Shown: piece after piece, positions 1-9,261 of the stretch
How the letters are laid out: each line of letters opens with the position of its first letter
Numbering within the stretch: position 1 is the first letter of the stretch
Origin: Streptantibioticus silvisoli
GTDB lineage: Bacteria; Actinomycetota; Actinomycetes; Streptomycetales; Streptomycetaceae
NCBI RefSeq assembly: GCF_027947535.2
Contig: NZ_JAAGKO020000003.1
Coordinates: 62,001-126,000 of the forward strand
Direction: 5' to 3'
DNA length: 64,000 nt
The notes under the pieces: model-generated
Told to the model about the DNA's origin: nothing
Databases searched by the model: none
The model's input: the letters and a program-made list of their open reading frames with translations, nothing else
Program-made: the position numbers and the translations under genes

Positions 1-862
<862 letters not shown>

Positions 863-1178
863 CGGGGGCGTCCTGCGCCGGGGGCGGTGGGCGGCGGACC
901 GCGGTGGCCGGTCTCCCGGCGGGGGCGATGGCGGTGCCGGCGGGCGGGGTCGCGGTCCCGGCCGCTGCGGCGTTCCGCGGGCGCGGGCCGAACCGGAAGG
1001 CGTCACGCGGTCCTGGCTCCGGCGCCGCCCCGGTCCGGTACGTCGCCGGTCCTGCCGCGGGGCAAACGTCGTGGGCCGGGCGTCATACGGACGGGCGGGG
1101 CTCGGGACGGGGGCACGACGATTCCCGCCCCCGTCCGTTCACCCGGCTCCGGCACGCGTGGCCGCCCGGCTCCCGTTG

Positions 1179-1279
1179 CGTCGACTCAGTACGTCAACTC
1201 ACTGCGTCAACGTTCGGCCCGGCGCTTCGTCAACTCGCCGCGTCCATCCGTGGCGTCAACTCATCGCGTCAACCTGAGT
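1179..1279. repeat. 13-bp tandem repeat array, core CGTCAAC
   Basis: The heptamer CGTC(A/G)AC starts at 1179, 1192, 1205, 1228, 1254 and 1267, and a degenerate copy (CGTCCAT) starts at 1241. Spacings are 13, 13, 23, 13, 13 and 13, so this is a 13-bp repeat with one unit shortened to 10 bp. It fills the 428-bp gap between two convergent genes, so it is not an obvious promoter. No coding or hairpin structure was recognised in the rest of that gap. Confidence 0.8.
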
Positions 1280-1290
1280 CCCGTCACGTG

Positions 1291-1674
1291 TTACAGGGGC
1301 TGGAGCCGGGCGTTCAGGAGGCAGAACTCGTTGCCTTCCGGGTCGATCAGGACGTGCCAGTTCTCGGTGCCGCTCTGGCCGATGTCGGCGGGCCTGGCGC
1401 CGAGGTCGAGCAGGCGCTGGAGCTCGGCGGCCTGGTCGCGGTCCGTGGCGTTGACGTCGATGTGCAGTCGAAGCTTCCCGGGCCGCGGGTCGCTGTTGAG
1501 GCTGAAGATGAGGGTGGGCTGCGGACCGCCGAAGCCGACGCCGGCCGGCCCGATCTCGATGCTTCCGTCACTTTCCCGGCTGAGTTCGACGTAGTCGAGG
1601 ACCTCGCTCCAGAACGCGGCCAACCGTTCGGGGTCGGCGGTGTCGATGATCAACTCACTGATGCGGCATGCCAT
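1291..1674 (-). CDS. VOC / glyoxalase-like domain protein
   Basis: Small 127-residue single-domain protein of the vicinal oxygen chelate superfamily, with the glyoxalase-like arrangement: an N-terminal ELIIDTADPERLAAFW strand-helix, then KLRLHIDVNATDRDQA and a C-terminal WHVLIDPEGNEFCLL repeat half. The DPEGNEFC motif is typical of the actinobacterial glyoxalase_6 group. The metal ligands His (LHIDV) and Glu (GNEF) are present. Its substrate is unknown; many members are of unproven function and some give antibiotic resistance. It converges on the upstream aldo/keto reductase across the 13-bp repeat array. Confidence 0.8.
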   Translation of the reverse strand: MACRISELIIDTADPERLAAFWSEVLDYVELSRESDGSIEIGPAGVGFGGPQPTLIFSLNSDPRPGKLRLHIDVNATDRDQAAELQRLLDLGARPADIGQSGTENWHVLIDPEGNEFCLLNARLQPL

Positions 1675-2017
1675 GCCCGTCAGTGTACGGAGACCGCCCG
1701 GGAGTCGACCGCCGGAGGCGAACCTGCCGGAACGTTGCGGTGCGGTGCGGCGCGCTTCGTGGTGCTTCGGTTCGGTTCCGTTCGTTCCGGTTCCGTTCGG
1801 TTACGGAAGGACGTCCGCAGCCGGCTGCGGACCGGACCGCCTGCCGCCGACGCACCCCACCGAGACGGTGTCACCCATCCGTGGCACATGTCCGGTACCG
1901 GGGAATAGCAGGGCGGACCGGGCGGCTGGAACGGTGAGCGACGCGGTGCACACGCGCCGGGGAGTGGGACGTCGGGGCGGGACGAGTCGACTGGGAACGT
2001 GGGAAAGGAGCAGGGCG
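1675..2017. other. Intergenic region with TTCGG-type pentanucleotide run
   Basis: A 343-bp divergent gap between the VOC gene and the quinone oxidoreductase gene. It contains an imperfect run of TTCGG/TTCCG units (about 1766-1806). No gene was recognised; both promoters should lie here, but no convincing -35/-10 pair was picked out. Confidence 0.5.
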
Positions 2018-2932
2018 ATGCCTGAGGCGTATGTGTTCACGGCGTTCGGCGGACCCGAGGTGGAGGGGTACGCCGACCTGCCGGTGGCCGAGCCGGGTCC
2101 GGGGCAGGTGCGGATCGCGGTGCGGGCCGCGGGGGTGAACCCGGTGGACTGGAAGCTGCGTTCCGGGATGATGCCCGCCGTGGCCGACGGTGGTTTCCCG
2201 GTGGTCTTCGGCAACGAGGTGGCCGGCGTGGTCGAGGCCGTCGGCCCGGACACCGAGGACTTCGCGGTCGGCGACGAGGTCTTCGGCAATCCGCTGACCG
2301 GCGGTTACGCCCGCCGGACGCTGCTGTCGGCCGCGCTGACCGCGCACAAACCGCCGGAGCTGTCGTTCACCGACGCGGCGGCCCTGCCGGTCGCGGCGGC
2401 CACCGCGTACGACGCGCTGCGCCAACTGGCGCTGCCGCGCGGCTCGACGCTCGTGCTGGTCGGCGCCGGCGGCGGTGTCGGCGTGGCCGCGGCCCAGATC
2501 GCGGCGCACGAGGGGATCCGGGTGGTCGGCGTGGCGAGCGCCGGCAAGCGGGAGCTGGTGGAGTCGTTCGGCGCGGTCCACGTGGCCCACGGCGACGGCG
2601 TGGCGGACCGGGTGGCGGCCGCGGCGCCGGACGGGGTGGACGCGGTGCTCGACCTGGCCGGCGGCGCGGGCCTGGAGGCGGTCGCCTCCGCCCTGCCGGG
2701 CGTGCGGCTGGTCACCGCCGGCGACCCGGTGACCGCCGGCCGCTTCGGCGGCGTGATGGTCGAACGGGTCCGCGGCGCGGACGCCCTCGCCGAGGTGGCC
2801 CGGCTCGCGGTGGCCGGCGTGCTGTCGCCCGGGGTGACAGCGGTCTTCGGCCTCGACGAGGCCGGCCGGGCCCAGCGGTCGGTGGAGAGCGGCCACGCGA
2901 TCGGCAAGACGGTCATCGAGGTGACCGCATGA
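2018..2932 (+). CDS. NADP-dependent quinone/alcohol oxidoreductase (MDR family)
   Basis: Zinc-free medium-chain dehydrogenase/reductase, 304 residues, similar to quinone oxidoreductases. An N-terminal GroES-like domain (residues about 1-125; RAAGVNPVDWKLRSG, FGNEVAGVVEAVG, VGDEVFG) is followed by a Rossmann domain with the nucleotide-binding loop VGAGGGVGVAAAQ near residues 147-160. The zinc-binding residues of alcohol dehydrogenases are absent, as expected for this group. The start is set by AAAGGAG ten bases before the ATG. The stop overlaps the ATG of the downstream acetyltransferase (ATGA), so the two are probably translationally coupled. Physiological substrate unknown. Confidence 0.85.
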   Translation: MPEAYVFTAFGGPEVEGYADLPVAEPGPGQVRIAVRAAGVNPVDWKLRSGMMPAVADGGFPVVFGNEVAGVVEAVGPDTEDFAVGDEVFGNPLTGGYARRTLLSAALTAHKPPELSFTDAAALPVAAATAYDALRQLALPRGSTLVLVGAGGGVGVAAAQIAAHEGIRVVGVASAGKRELVESFGAVHVAHGDGVADRVAAAAPDGVDAVLDLAGGAGLEAVASALPGVRLVTAGDPVTAGRFGGVMVERVRGADALAEVARLAVAGVLSPGVTAVFGLDEAGRAQRSVESGHAIGKTVIEVTA

Positions 2933-3996
2933 CGGCTGCGACCCCCTCGGGCGGGGAGCCGACGCCGCACGGCGGGCGGGCAGCGGGGCAGGGGGCGCCG
3001 GCCGGCACGGGGCATGCCGCAGCGACCTCACCGGCCGGGTCGCCGGCCGCGCCTGCCACCTCTCCCGCGCCAGCCACATCTCCCGCGTCGGCCACGTCTC
3101 CCGCGCCGACCGCGCCGACCACCCCTCCCGCGTCCTCCACCCCCACCGCGATACCCCGGCCGCCCACCCCGACCACGGCATCGCCCGCCTCGCCCGCACC
3201 GGCGGCCCCGGCACCGGCGAACCCGGCACCGGCAGACACCGCACCGGCGAACCCCGCCTCGGTGGACCCCGCGCTGGCGAATCCGGGGCTGGCGGCGCTC
3301 ACCGGGCCGGACGGCCACCGTGCGGAGCGGCGCGGGCGGGTGCTGCGGTACGCCGGGGGTGACGTGTGCCCGTTCCTGGGGTGGCCCGACGACCCGGACG
3401 AGCGGGACTGGGCGGACCTGGCCGCGTTGCTGGGCCCGGGCGGCCAGGCCGGGTTCGCGGCGGTCGACGTGGCGCCGCCGCCGGGGTGGGAGGTGGCGTT
3501 CCGCATCCGGGGCGTGCAGATGCTCGGCGACGGGGTCGCGGGCGCGCCGGCCCCGGAGGCGGTGCCGCTCGGCGCGGCCGACGTGCCGGAGATGCTGGAC
3601 CTGGTCGAGCGCACCAGGCCGGGACCGTTCCTGGAGCGGACCGTGGAACTGGGCGGCTACCTGGGCATACGGCGCGGCGGGGCACTGGTGGCCATGGCCG
3701 GCGAACGCCTGCACCTGCCGGGGTGGACCGAGATCAGCGCGGTATGCACCGACCCGGCGTTCCGGGGCCAGGGCCTGGCCGGACGGCTGGTCGCGGCGGT
3801 AGCGGCCGGCATACGGGCCCGCGGCGGGCGCCCCATGCTGCACGCCGCCGGCGACAACACCGGCGCGATCCGGCTCTACGAATCGATGGGGTTCCGACTG
3901 CACCGCACGGTGTACTTCACCGGCCTGATCGTGCCGGACGCGGTCGCCGCACCGGCACGGAAGCAGTCGCGTGAACCGGCGGAGGCGACAGCGTAG
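2929..3996 (+). CDS. GNAT acetyltransferase with long Pro/Ala/Thr-rich N-terminal extension
   Basis: 355-residue protein. The catalytic part begins near residue 115 (LANPGLAALTGPDGHRAERR), where relatives of this FR47-like GNAT group normally start. The acetyl-CoA loop FRGQGLAGRLV (about 277-287) and the late GNAT motif NTGAIRLYESMGF are intact. The first ~114 residues are almost only Ala, Pro, Ser and Thr, with repeated ATSPA units, and look unstructured. The ATG overlaps the stop of the oxidoreductase gene (ATGA), which supports the long form. An internal start for a short form cannot be excluded, but no ribosome site was seen there. Substrate unknown. Confidence 0.75.
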   Translation: MTAATPSGGEPTPHGGRAAGQGAPAGTGHAAATSPAGSPAAPATSPAPATSPASATSPAPTAPTTPPASSTPTAIPRPPTPTTASPASPAPAAPAPANPAPADTAPANPASVDPALANPGLAALTGPDGHRAERRGRVLRYAGGDVCPFLGWPDDPDERDWADLAALLGPGGQAGFAAVDVAPPPGWEVAFRIRGVQMLGDGVAGAPAPEAVPLGAADVPEMLDLVERTRPGPFLERTVELGGYLGIRRGGALVAMAGERLHLPGWTEISAVCTDPAFRGQGLAGRLVAAVAAGIRARGGRPMLHAAGDNTGAIRLYESMGFRLHRTVYFTGLIVPDAVAAPARKQSREPAEATA

Positions 3997-4066
3997 GCAC
4001 GACGGCGTGGGCACGAAGCACGACGGCGTAGGCACGAGGCACGACGGCGTAGGCACAAGGCACACG
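3984..4066. repeat. 21-bp tandem repeat that copies the gene's stop codon
   Basis: Three near-identical 21-bp units (starting at 3997, 4018 and 4039; core GCACGACGGCGTAGGCACG) follow the acetyltransferase stop. The end of the gene itself (CGACAGCGTAGGCACGA) is a related unit, so GCGTAG, including the TAG stop, recurs in the array. Confidence 0.8.
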
Positions 4067-4679
4067 GAGTGCGCGGCGGCGGGCGGCGGCGACGCCGGCG
4101 GATGACGCCGGCGGATGACGTCGGCGGCGACCCGGCGCCGTTGCTGGTGCCGGCGCCGGTGCGACGACGTCGGCGGCAGAAGACGTGAGGGCGTAGGCAG
4201 CGGAGGACGAGGGCACCGGCTCGGGGAGCAAGGGGCGAGCGCCGCGGGCCGAAGGGCGGCAGGTGCGGGCGGGCGGCGCGGGCGGATGGTGCGAGGTGCC
4301 GGCCGCGCGGTGGGGGTGCTGCGCACGGGCTGGCTTTGACCGGGGCGCCGACGCGTGCGCGACACGGTCGCTGGCCGGAGCGCGGCGCCGCCTTTCCCCG
4401 TGGGGCGAGCGCACTTTTCCCGGGACGCGAGCGCCGCTCTTCCCGTGGGGCGAGCGCCGCTTCTCCCGTAAGGCGAGCGGCCTGCGCGGCCTTGCCCCGG
4501 CTCAGGGAGCGACCGCGGCGCCCACCACGCCCCCGCTAATCCGACAATAAGTGCCAATCGTCACAGATCGGACTAGGCTTGGCCTGAGGTCGCGTGCCGT
4601 GGGCGCGCCGAGCGGGCGGGCCGGCCCGGCGGGACGCGAGAAGGCCGGAGGCACGCATCGGACGAGTCAGGAGAACCCC
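3997..4679. other. Gene-free 0.7-kb region with two repeat arrays
   Basis: No gene with normal codon bias was found between the acetyltransferase and the Asp23 gene. It holds the 21-bp array at its left end and a second array of about 23-bp units near 4.4 kb. The last ~150 bp, which include the least GC-rich bases (around 4535-4580, GACAATAAGTGCCAATCG), probably contain the Asp23 promoter. Confidence 0.55.
4393..4483. repeat. Degenerate ~23-bp tandem repeat, four units
   Basis: Four imperfect units start at 4393, 4415, 4438 and 4461 with the pattern TTTTCCCGTGGGGCGAGCG followed by CCGC or similar. The second and fourth units are the most diverged. Not coding on codon bias. Confidence 0.65.
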
Positions 4680-5186
4680 ATGACAGACACCCTCTCCCGC
4701 AACGCCAAGGACACCCGGCCCGGCGGGGGCGAGCAGTCGGACCGGTCGCCGCAGGGACGCAGCGGTACGGACATCAAGGCGGAGGAGCGCGGCCGCACCA
4801 GCATCGCGAACGACGTGGTGGAGAAGATCGCCGGCATGGCGACCCGGGAGGTACCCGGCGTCTACGGCCTGGGCGCCGGGATGAGCCGGGCGCTGGGCAC
4901 CATGCGCGACCGGGTACCGGGCGGCAGCCGGGACAGCAGCGTCACCCGGGGCGTGAAGGTCGAGGTCGGCGAGAAGGAGGCGGCGGTCGACCTGGACGTG
5001 GTCGTCGAGTACGACGTCGACATCATGCGGCTGGCCGGGCAGATCCGCTCCACCGTGGTCAGCGAGGTCGAGGGCATGACCGGCCTGGACGTGGTCGAGG
5101 TCAACATAGCCGTCGACGACGTCCATCTCCCGCAGGAGGAGTCGGAGTCCGACGAGGACGCGGACGAGGGCGGCCGCGTTCGCTGA
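4680..5186 (+). CDS. Asp23/Gls24 family envelope stress protein
   Basis: 168-residue protein of the Asp23/Gls24 (alkaline shock) family. After an acidic, polar 35-residue N-terminus comes the family core: TSIANDVVEKIAGMATREVP, then GVYGL, VKVEVGEKEAAVDLDVVVEY and VVEVNIAVDDVHLP. The tail is strongly acidic (EESESDEDADE). In Firmicutes such proteins attach to the membrane through AmaP; actinomycetes carry several paralogues of unproven function, linked to envelope stress. The ATG follows CAGGAG at good distance. A strong hairpin follows the stop, and no partner gene is adjacent, so it is probably monocistronic. Confidence 0.85.
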   Translation: MTDTLSRNAKDTRPGGGEQSDRSPQGRSGTDIKAEERGRTSIANDVVEKIAGMATREVPGVYGLGAGMSRALGTMRDRVPGGSRDSSVTRGVKVEVGEKEAAVDLDVVVEYDVDIMRLAGQIRSTVVSEVEGMTGLDVVEVNIAVDDVHLPQEESESDEDADEGGRVR

Positions 5187-5211
5187 CCATTCCTGACGCT
5201 TCGTCAGTTCT

Positions 5212-5243
5212 CCGCGCCCCGGGCACCGTCGCCCGGGGCGCGG
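5212..5243 (+). terminator. Hairpin terminator after the Asp23 gene
   Basis: Perfect 13-bp stem: CCGCGCCCCGGGC pairs with GCCCGGGGCGCGG around a 6-base loop, 26 bases after the stop codon. No T-run follows, as is usual in this group. Confidence 0.8.
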
Positions 5244-5486
5244 ACCTACGTCTACCCCCGGCCGAGGTATGTGTTGTAGCGTCATATGGCCGACGGTGCC
5301 CGGGTGTTCGGGTGCGGCGCGGCGGTTCCGGGCAGTGACTGCCGGACGGTACCCCACCATCGTTCAGCCTCTGTTCACCCGTGGGTCCCCGGAACTCCGC
5401 GCGGAGGGTGAGCCGGGCAGCGGATCATCTGCTGCGCCGCTCGGCCGGGCCGACGCCCGGTGCCCCCTTCCCCCCATGGAGAAACG

Positions 5487-6365
5487 ATGCGCCTCAAGCT
5501 GCGTCCCGCCCTCCCGTTCGCCGCCGCCGCCGCGGCGGCCGCCTTCGTCGCCGCCGCCCTCTACCCGCACGCCGGTTCCGTCACGCCGGTCGGGCCGGCC
5601 GCCAGCGCCGTCGCCGCGCCGGCCCACGTCGTGGTGGTGATGGAGGAGAACCACTCCTACTCCGACATCATCGGCAACACCGCCCAGGCCCCGTACATCA
5701 ACTCGCTCGCCTCCCAAGGGGCTTCGCTCACCTCGTCGTTCGGTGTGACGCACCCCAGCGAGCCCAACTACATGGCGCTGTTCTCCGGGAGCACCGACGG
5801 GCTGACCGCCGACAGCTGCCCGGTCAGCGCGGGCAGTGCGGCGAACCTCGGCTCCGAACTGCTCGCCGCCGGCAAGACGTTCAAGGGGTACTCCGAGGGC
5901 CTGCCGAGCACCGGCTCGACGACCTGCACATCGGGGTCCTACGCGCGCAAGCACGCGCCGTGGATCAACTTCAGCAACGTGCCGACCTCCGACTCGCTGC
6001 CGTTCTCCTCCTTCCCCTCCGACTACAGCAAGCTGCCGACCGTCTCGTTCGTCATCCCGAACCTGGACGACGACATGCACGACGGCACCATCAACCAGGC
6101 CGACAGCTGGCTGAACGACAACATCTCGTCGTACGCGACCTGGGCGAAGGCCAACAACAGCCTGCTGATCGTCACTTGGGACGAGGACGACTACACCGAG
6201 AGCAACCAGATCCCCACGCTCTTCGTGGGCGCCGGTGTCAAGACCGGTCAGTTCAGCGACAGCGCCGACCACTACGACGTGCTCGCCACGCTGGAGCAGC
6301 TGTACGGCCTGGGCAAGGTCGGCGCCAGCGCGAGCGCCACGCCGATCACCGACATCTTCAACTGA
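5487..6365 (+). CDS. Secreted phosphoesterase / acid phosphatase
   Basis: 292-residue exported protein of the phosphoesterase family that includes acid phosphatases and non-specific phospholipase C. An Ala-rich signal segment (residues about 8-30) follows MRLKLRP. The metal-site motifs are present: VVVMEENHSYSDIIG near residue 50, FGVTHPSEPNYMALFSG, and WDEDD near residue 235. The late ADHYDVLATLEQLYGL matches the family C-terminus. The start is set by GGAG just before the ATG; an upstream in-frame ATG at 5460 was rejected because it would put a polar stretch before the signal. Likely role: phosphate release outside the cell. No PHO box was looked for with success upstream. Confidence 0.85.
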   Translation: MRLKLRPALPFAAAAAAAAFVAAALYPHAGSVTPVGPAASAVAAPAHVVVVMEENHSYSDIIGNTAQAPYINSLASQGASLTSSFGVTHPSEPNYMALFSGSTDGLTADSCPVSAGSAANLGSELLAAGKTFKGYSEGLPSTGSTTCTSGSYARKHAPWINFSNVPTSDSLPFSSFPSDYSKLPTVSFVIPNLDDDMHDGTINQADSWLNDNISSYATWAKANNSLLIVTWDEDDYTESNQIPTLFVGAGVKTGQFSDSADHYDVLATLEQLYGLGKVGASASATPITDIFN

Positions 6366-6428
6366 CGGCGTCGCCCGCACGACCGCCCGACCGCGTAACC
6401 TGCACGCCCGCCCGACCTGAACGACCGC

Positions 6429-6482
6429 ACACCGCACGACCCGCGTGACCGCACATCGCACACCGCACCACCCGCGTGACCG
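6429..6482. repeat. Pair of 23-bp direct repeats
   Basis: Two copies of ACACCGCAC(G/C)ACCCGCGTGACCG, one mismatch, starting at 6429 and 6460 (31-bp period), in the gap between the phosphoesterase and efeO. They end about 35 bases before the efeO start and could touch its promoter or leader. Confidence 0.75.
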
Positions 6483-6516
6483 ACCGCCGCCGGCCCACCG
6501 AGAGGACTCCCCCGCC

Positions 6517-7764
6517 ATGTCCGAGCCGGACCCCGAGCCGGACCCGGCCCCGGAGCCCGGCCGGTCCTTCCGATGGGCCGGACCGCGCCGGGTGTCCGGC
6601 CGGCGGGCGGCGGCGGCCGGGCTGGCGCTGGCGGCGGTCGCTGCGGGCGCCGGGCTGGGCGCCGCGCGGGGCCACTCCCCCGCGGTCGCCGGCGGGCCGC
6701 TCGCGGTGGACACCGCGCGGTGCGGCACGCCCGCGACGCGGATGGCGGCCGGGCCGGTGGCGTTCACCGTCACCGACAGCTCGCGCACCGCGTACGTGTC
6801 GGTGTACCTGACCGACGCCGGCGGCGGGCGGGTCTACGGCGAGATCCCGTGGCTCACCCCGCGGCACGCGGCGCCGCTGAACACCACGCTGGCCGCCGGG
6901 CGTTACGCGGTGCGCTGCGTCTTCTCCGACGGCACCAAGCGCACCTCGCGGCCGGTGACGGTCAGCGGCCGGGCGAGCGGGGCGGCGGCCGGATACCGGC
7001 CGGTGCCGGACCTGGCGATGACCGCACCGGTCACCGCGTACCGCTCGTGGGTCTCGGGCCGGCTGCCCGTGCTGCTGACCGCGGTGCGGCGGCTGGACGG
7101 CGACGTGCGGCGCGGCGACCTGTCCGCCGCCCGGCGCGACTGGCTGACCGGGCATCTGGACTACGAACGGCTGGGCGCCGCCTACCACTCCTTCGGCGAC
7201 TTCGACGACGCCGTCGACGGCATGGCGGACGGGCGGCCCGGCGGGGAGGCGTCCGCCGGCTGGACCGGGTTCGAGGCCGTCGAGTACGGGCTGTGGCACG
7301 GGCGGGGCGCGGACCGGCTGCGGCCGCTGACCGCGCGGCTGGTCAAGGACGTGACCGCCCTGGAACGGGACTTCCCCAGCGAGGACACCGATCCGGGCGA
7401 CCTGCCGCTGCGGGCGCACGAGATCCTGGAGAACGCCCTGGAGTTCCAGCTCGGCGGCTCGGCCGACTACGGCAGCGGGACGACGCTGGCCACGGTGGGC
7501 GCCAACATCGCCGGCACCCGCGAGGTGGTCCGGGCGCTGACCCCGCTGATCCGGCCACGCGACCCGGCGCTGCTCACCACCGTCACCCGGGACCTGGACC
7601 GGGCCGACGCCGACGTGGCCGCGTGCCGTACGGCCGGCGGCGGCTGGACGCCGGCGCGGAGCCTGGACCGCGAACGGCGCGCCCGGGTCGACGGCGATCT
7701 CGGCCAGGCCCTGGAAGACCTCTCGTCGCTGCCCGGACTGCTCGCCCCGAGGACGTCAGCATGA
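6517..7764 (+). CDS. efeO: EfeO-type iron uptake protein (cupredoxin + M75)
   Basis: 415-residue exported protein, probably membrane-anchored. An N-terminal hydrophobic segment lies near residues 32-52. Next come a cupredoxin-like EfeO domain (about 60-150; TPATRMAAGPVAFTVTDSS, AGRYAVRCVFSDG) and an M75/imelysin-type domain (about 165-405) with the HEILENALEF motif (HxxE) at about 300. In E. coli EfeO works with the permease EfeU and the peroxidase EfeB to take up ferrous iron. It overlaps efeB by ATGA. No EfeU permease is encoded directly upstream, where the gene is a phosphoesterase; the permease may be elsewhere. The ATG follows AGAGGA. Confidence 0.88.
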   Translation: MSEPDPEPDPAPEPGRSFRWAGPRRVSGRRAAAAGLALAAVAAGAGLGAARGHSPAVAGGPLAVDTARCGTPATRMAAGPVAFTVTDSSRTAYVSVYLTDAGGGRVYGEIPWLTPRHAAPLNTTLAAGRYAVRCVFSDGTKRTSRPVTVSGRASGAAAGYRPVPDLAMTAPVTAYRSWVSGRLPVLLTAVRRLDGDVRRGDLSAARRDWLTGHLDYERLGAAYHSFGDFDDAVDGMADGRPGGEASAGWTGFEAVEYGLWHGRGADRLRPLTARLVKDVTALERDFPSEDTDPGDLPLRAHEILENALEFQLGGSADYGSGTTLATVGANIAGTREVVRALTPLIRPRDPALLTTVTRDLDRADADVAACRTAGGGWTPARSLDRERRARVDGDLGQALEDLSSLPGLLAPRTSA

Positions 7765-9038
7765 ACACACCGCACCCGACACCGGACGCCGGCACGAGCA
7801 CACCGCGCCCGTCACCGGTGGGCCGCCGGGCCTTCCTGCGCGGCGCCACCGCGGTCGGCGCCGCCGGGGCCGGCGCGGCCGCGTTCGGGGTGGCCGACGC
7901 GATGACCGCGACCGCCGCCCCGGCGTCCGGCCGCCGCGTCCCGTTCGAGGGCGTCCACCAGGCGGGCATCGTCACCCCGCAGCAGCAGGCCGCGACGTTC
8001 GTCTCCCTCCAGGCGATCGCGCCGGACCGCGCGGCGCTGCGCGAGATGTTCCGCACGCTGACCGACCGGGCGCGGTTCCTGACCGCGGGCGGGCCGGCGC
8101 CGGCCGGTGACGTGGCGGCCGTGCCGTCCGACAGCGCCACGCTCGGGCCGGTCGTGCCCAGCGACGGGCTCACCGTCACGGTGGGCGTCGGCGCGTCGCT
8201 GTTCGACCACCGCTACGGGCTGGCCGACCGCCGTCCGGCGCGGCTGACCGCGATGCCGGTCTTCCCCGACGACCACACCGACGGCTCCGCCGAGCTGCAC
8301 GGTGACATCTCGTTGCAGATCTGCGCCGACTCGCGCGACACGGTCATGCACGCGCTGCGCGACATCACCCGGCACACCCGCTCCGGGATGCAGCCGGTGT
8401 GGAAGGCCGACGGTTTCCGGGCGGCACCCCGGCCCAGCGGCACGCCGCGCAACCAGCTGGGCTTCAAGGACGGCACCGGCAACCCGGACGTGGCCGACCC
8501 GGCGACCGCCGACGCGCTGATCTGGACGCGCGGCGCGGCGGACGGCGAGCCGGCCTGGGCGGACGGCGGCTCGTACCAGGTGATCCGGATCATCCGGATG
8601 CTGGTGGAGTTCTGGGACCGGGTCTCGCTCCAGGAGCAGGAGACGATGATCGGCCGCCGCCGGGACTCCGGCGCGCCGCTGGACGGCACCGCGGAGTCCG
8701 ACGTCCCGGACTACGCGGCCGACCCGCGGGGGCAGGTCACCTCGCTGGACGCGCACATCCGGCTGGCCAACCCGCGGACCGCGCGGAGTGCGGCGGGCCG
8801 GATGCTGCGCCGCGGCTACAACTACGACCGCGGTCTCGACCTCAACGGCGACCTGGACGTGGGCCTGCTGTTCTGCTGCTACCAGCGCGACGTCGCCCGG
8901 CAGTTCCAGGCGGCGCAGGAACGGCTGGCGGGCGAGCCGCTGGTGGACTACGTCCGGCCCACCGGCGGCGGCTACTTCTTCGCGCTGCCCGGGGTGCGGG
9001 GCCCCGGCGACCACTTGGCCGCCGCCCTGCTGGCCTGA
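7761..9038 (+). CDS. efeB: EfeB, Tat-exported Dyp-type haem peroxidase
   Basis: 425-residue dye-decolourising peroxidase family protein of the EfeB group, which oxidises ferrous iron (and has been proposed to release iron from haem) outside the membrane. A twin-arginine signal GRRAFLRGATAVG lies at residues 21-33, as expected for a cofactor-loaded export substrate. The Dyp signature GFKDGTGNP is near 234-242, and the proximal haem His is probably in SLDAHIRLANP near 332. It starts at the ATGA overlap with efeO, so both are made from one mRNA. The gene converges on the pigment hydroxylase, with 223 bp of repeat-rich DNA between them (CGCCACACCGCGGCC occurs twice). Confidence 0.9.
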   Translation: MNTPHPTPDAGTSTPRPSPVGRRAFLRGATAVGAAGAGAAAFGVADAMTATAAPASGRRVPFEGVHQAGIVTPQQQAATFVSLQAIAPDRAALREMFRTLTDRARFLTAGGPAPAGDVAAVPSDSATLGPVVPSDGLTVTVGVGASLFDHRYGLADRRPARLTAMPVFPDDHTDGSAELHGDISLQICADSRDTVMHALRDITRHTRSGMQPVWKADGFRAAPRPSGTPRNQLGFKDGTGNPDVADPATADALIWTRGAADGEPAWADGGSYQVIRIIRMLVEFWDRVSLQEQETMIGRRRDSGAPLDGTAESDVPDYAADPRGQVTSLDAHIRLANPRTARSAAGRMLRRGYNYDRGLDLNGDLDVGLLFCCYQRDVARQFQAAQERLAGEPLVDYVRPTGGGYFFALPGVRGPGDHLAAALLA

Positions 9039-9261
9039 CCCCGCACCCCCGCCACACCGCGGCCCGCGCCTCCGCGCCGCCTCCGCGCACCTCCGCGCCA
9101 CACCGCGGCCGGCACCGGAGCACCGTGCACCCCGGCACCGGCACCGGCACCCGCCGACAGCGCACCGCACTCCCGGACCGCCCGGACGGCGCGATCGGCA
9201 CCCCCGGGCAACGGCAACGCACTGCGCCCCGGACGGCTCCCCCGCACCCCCGGCCCCGCCC

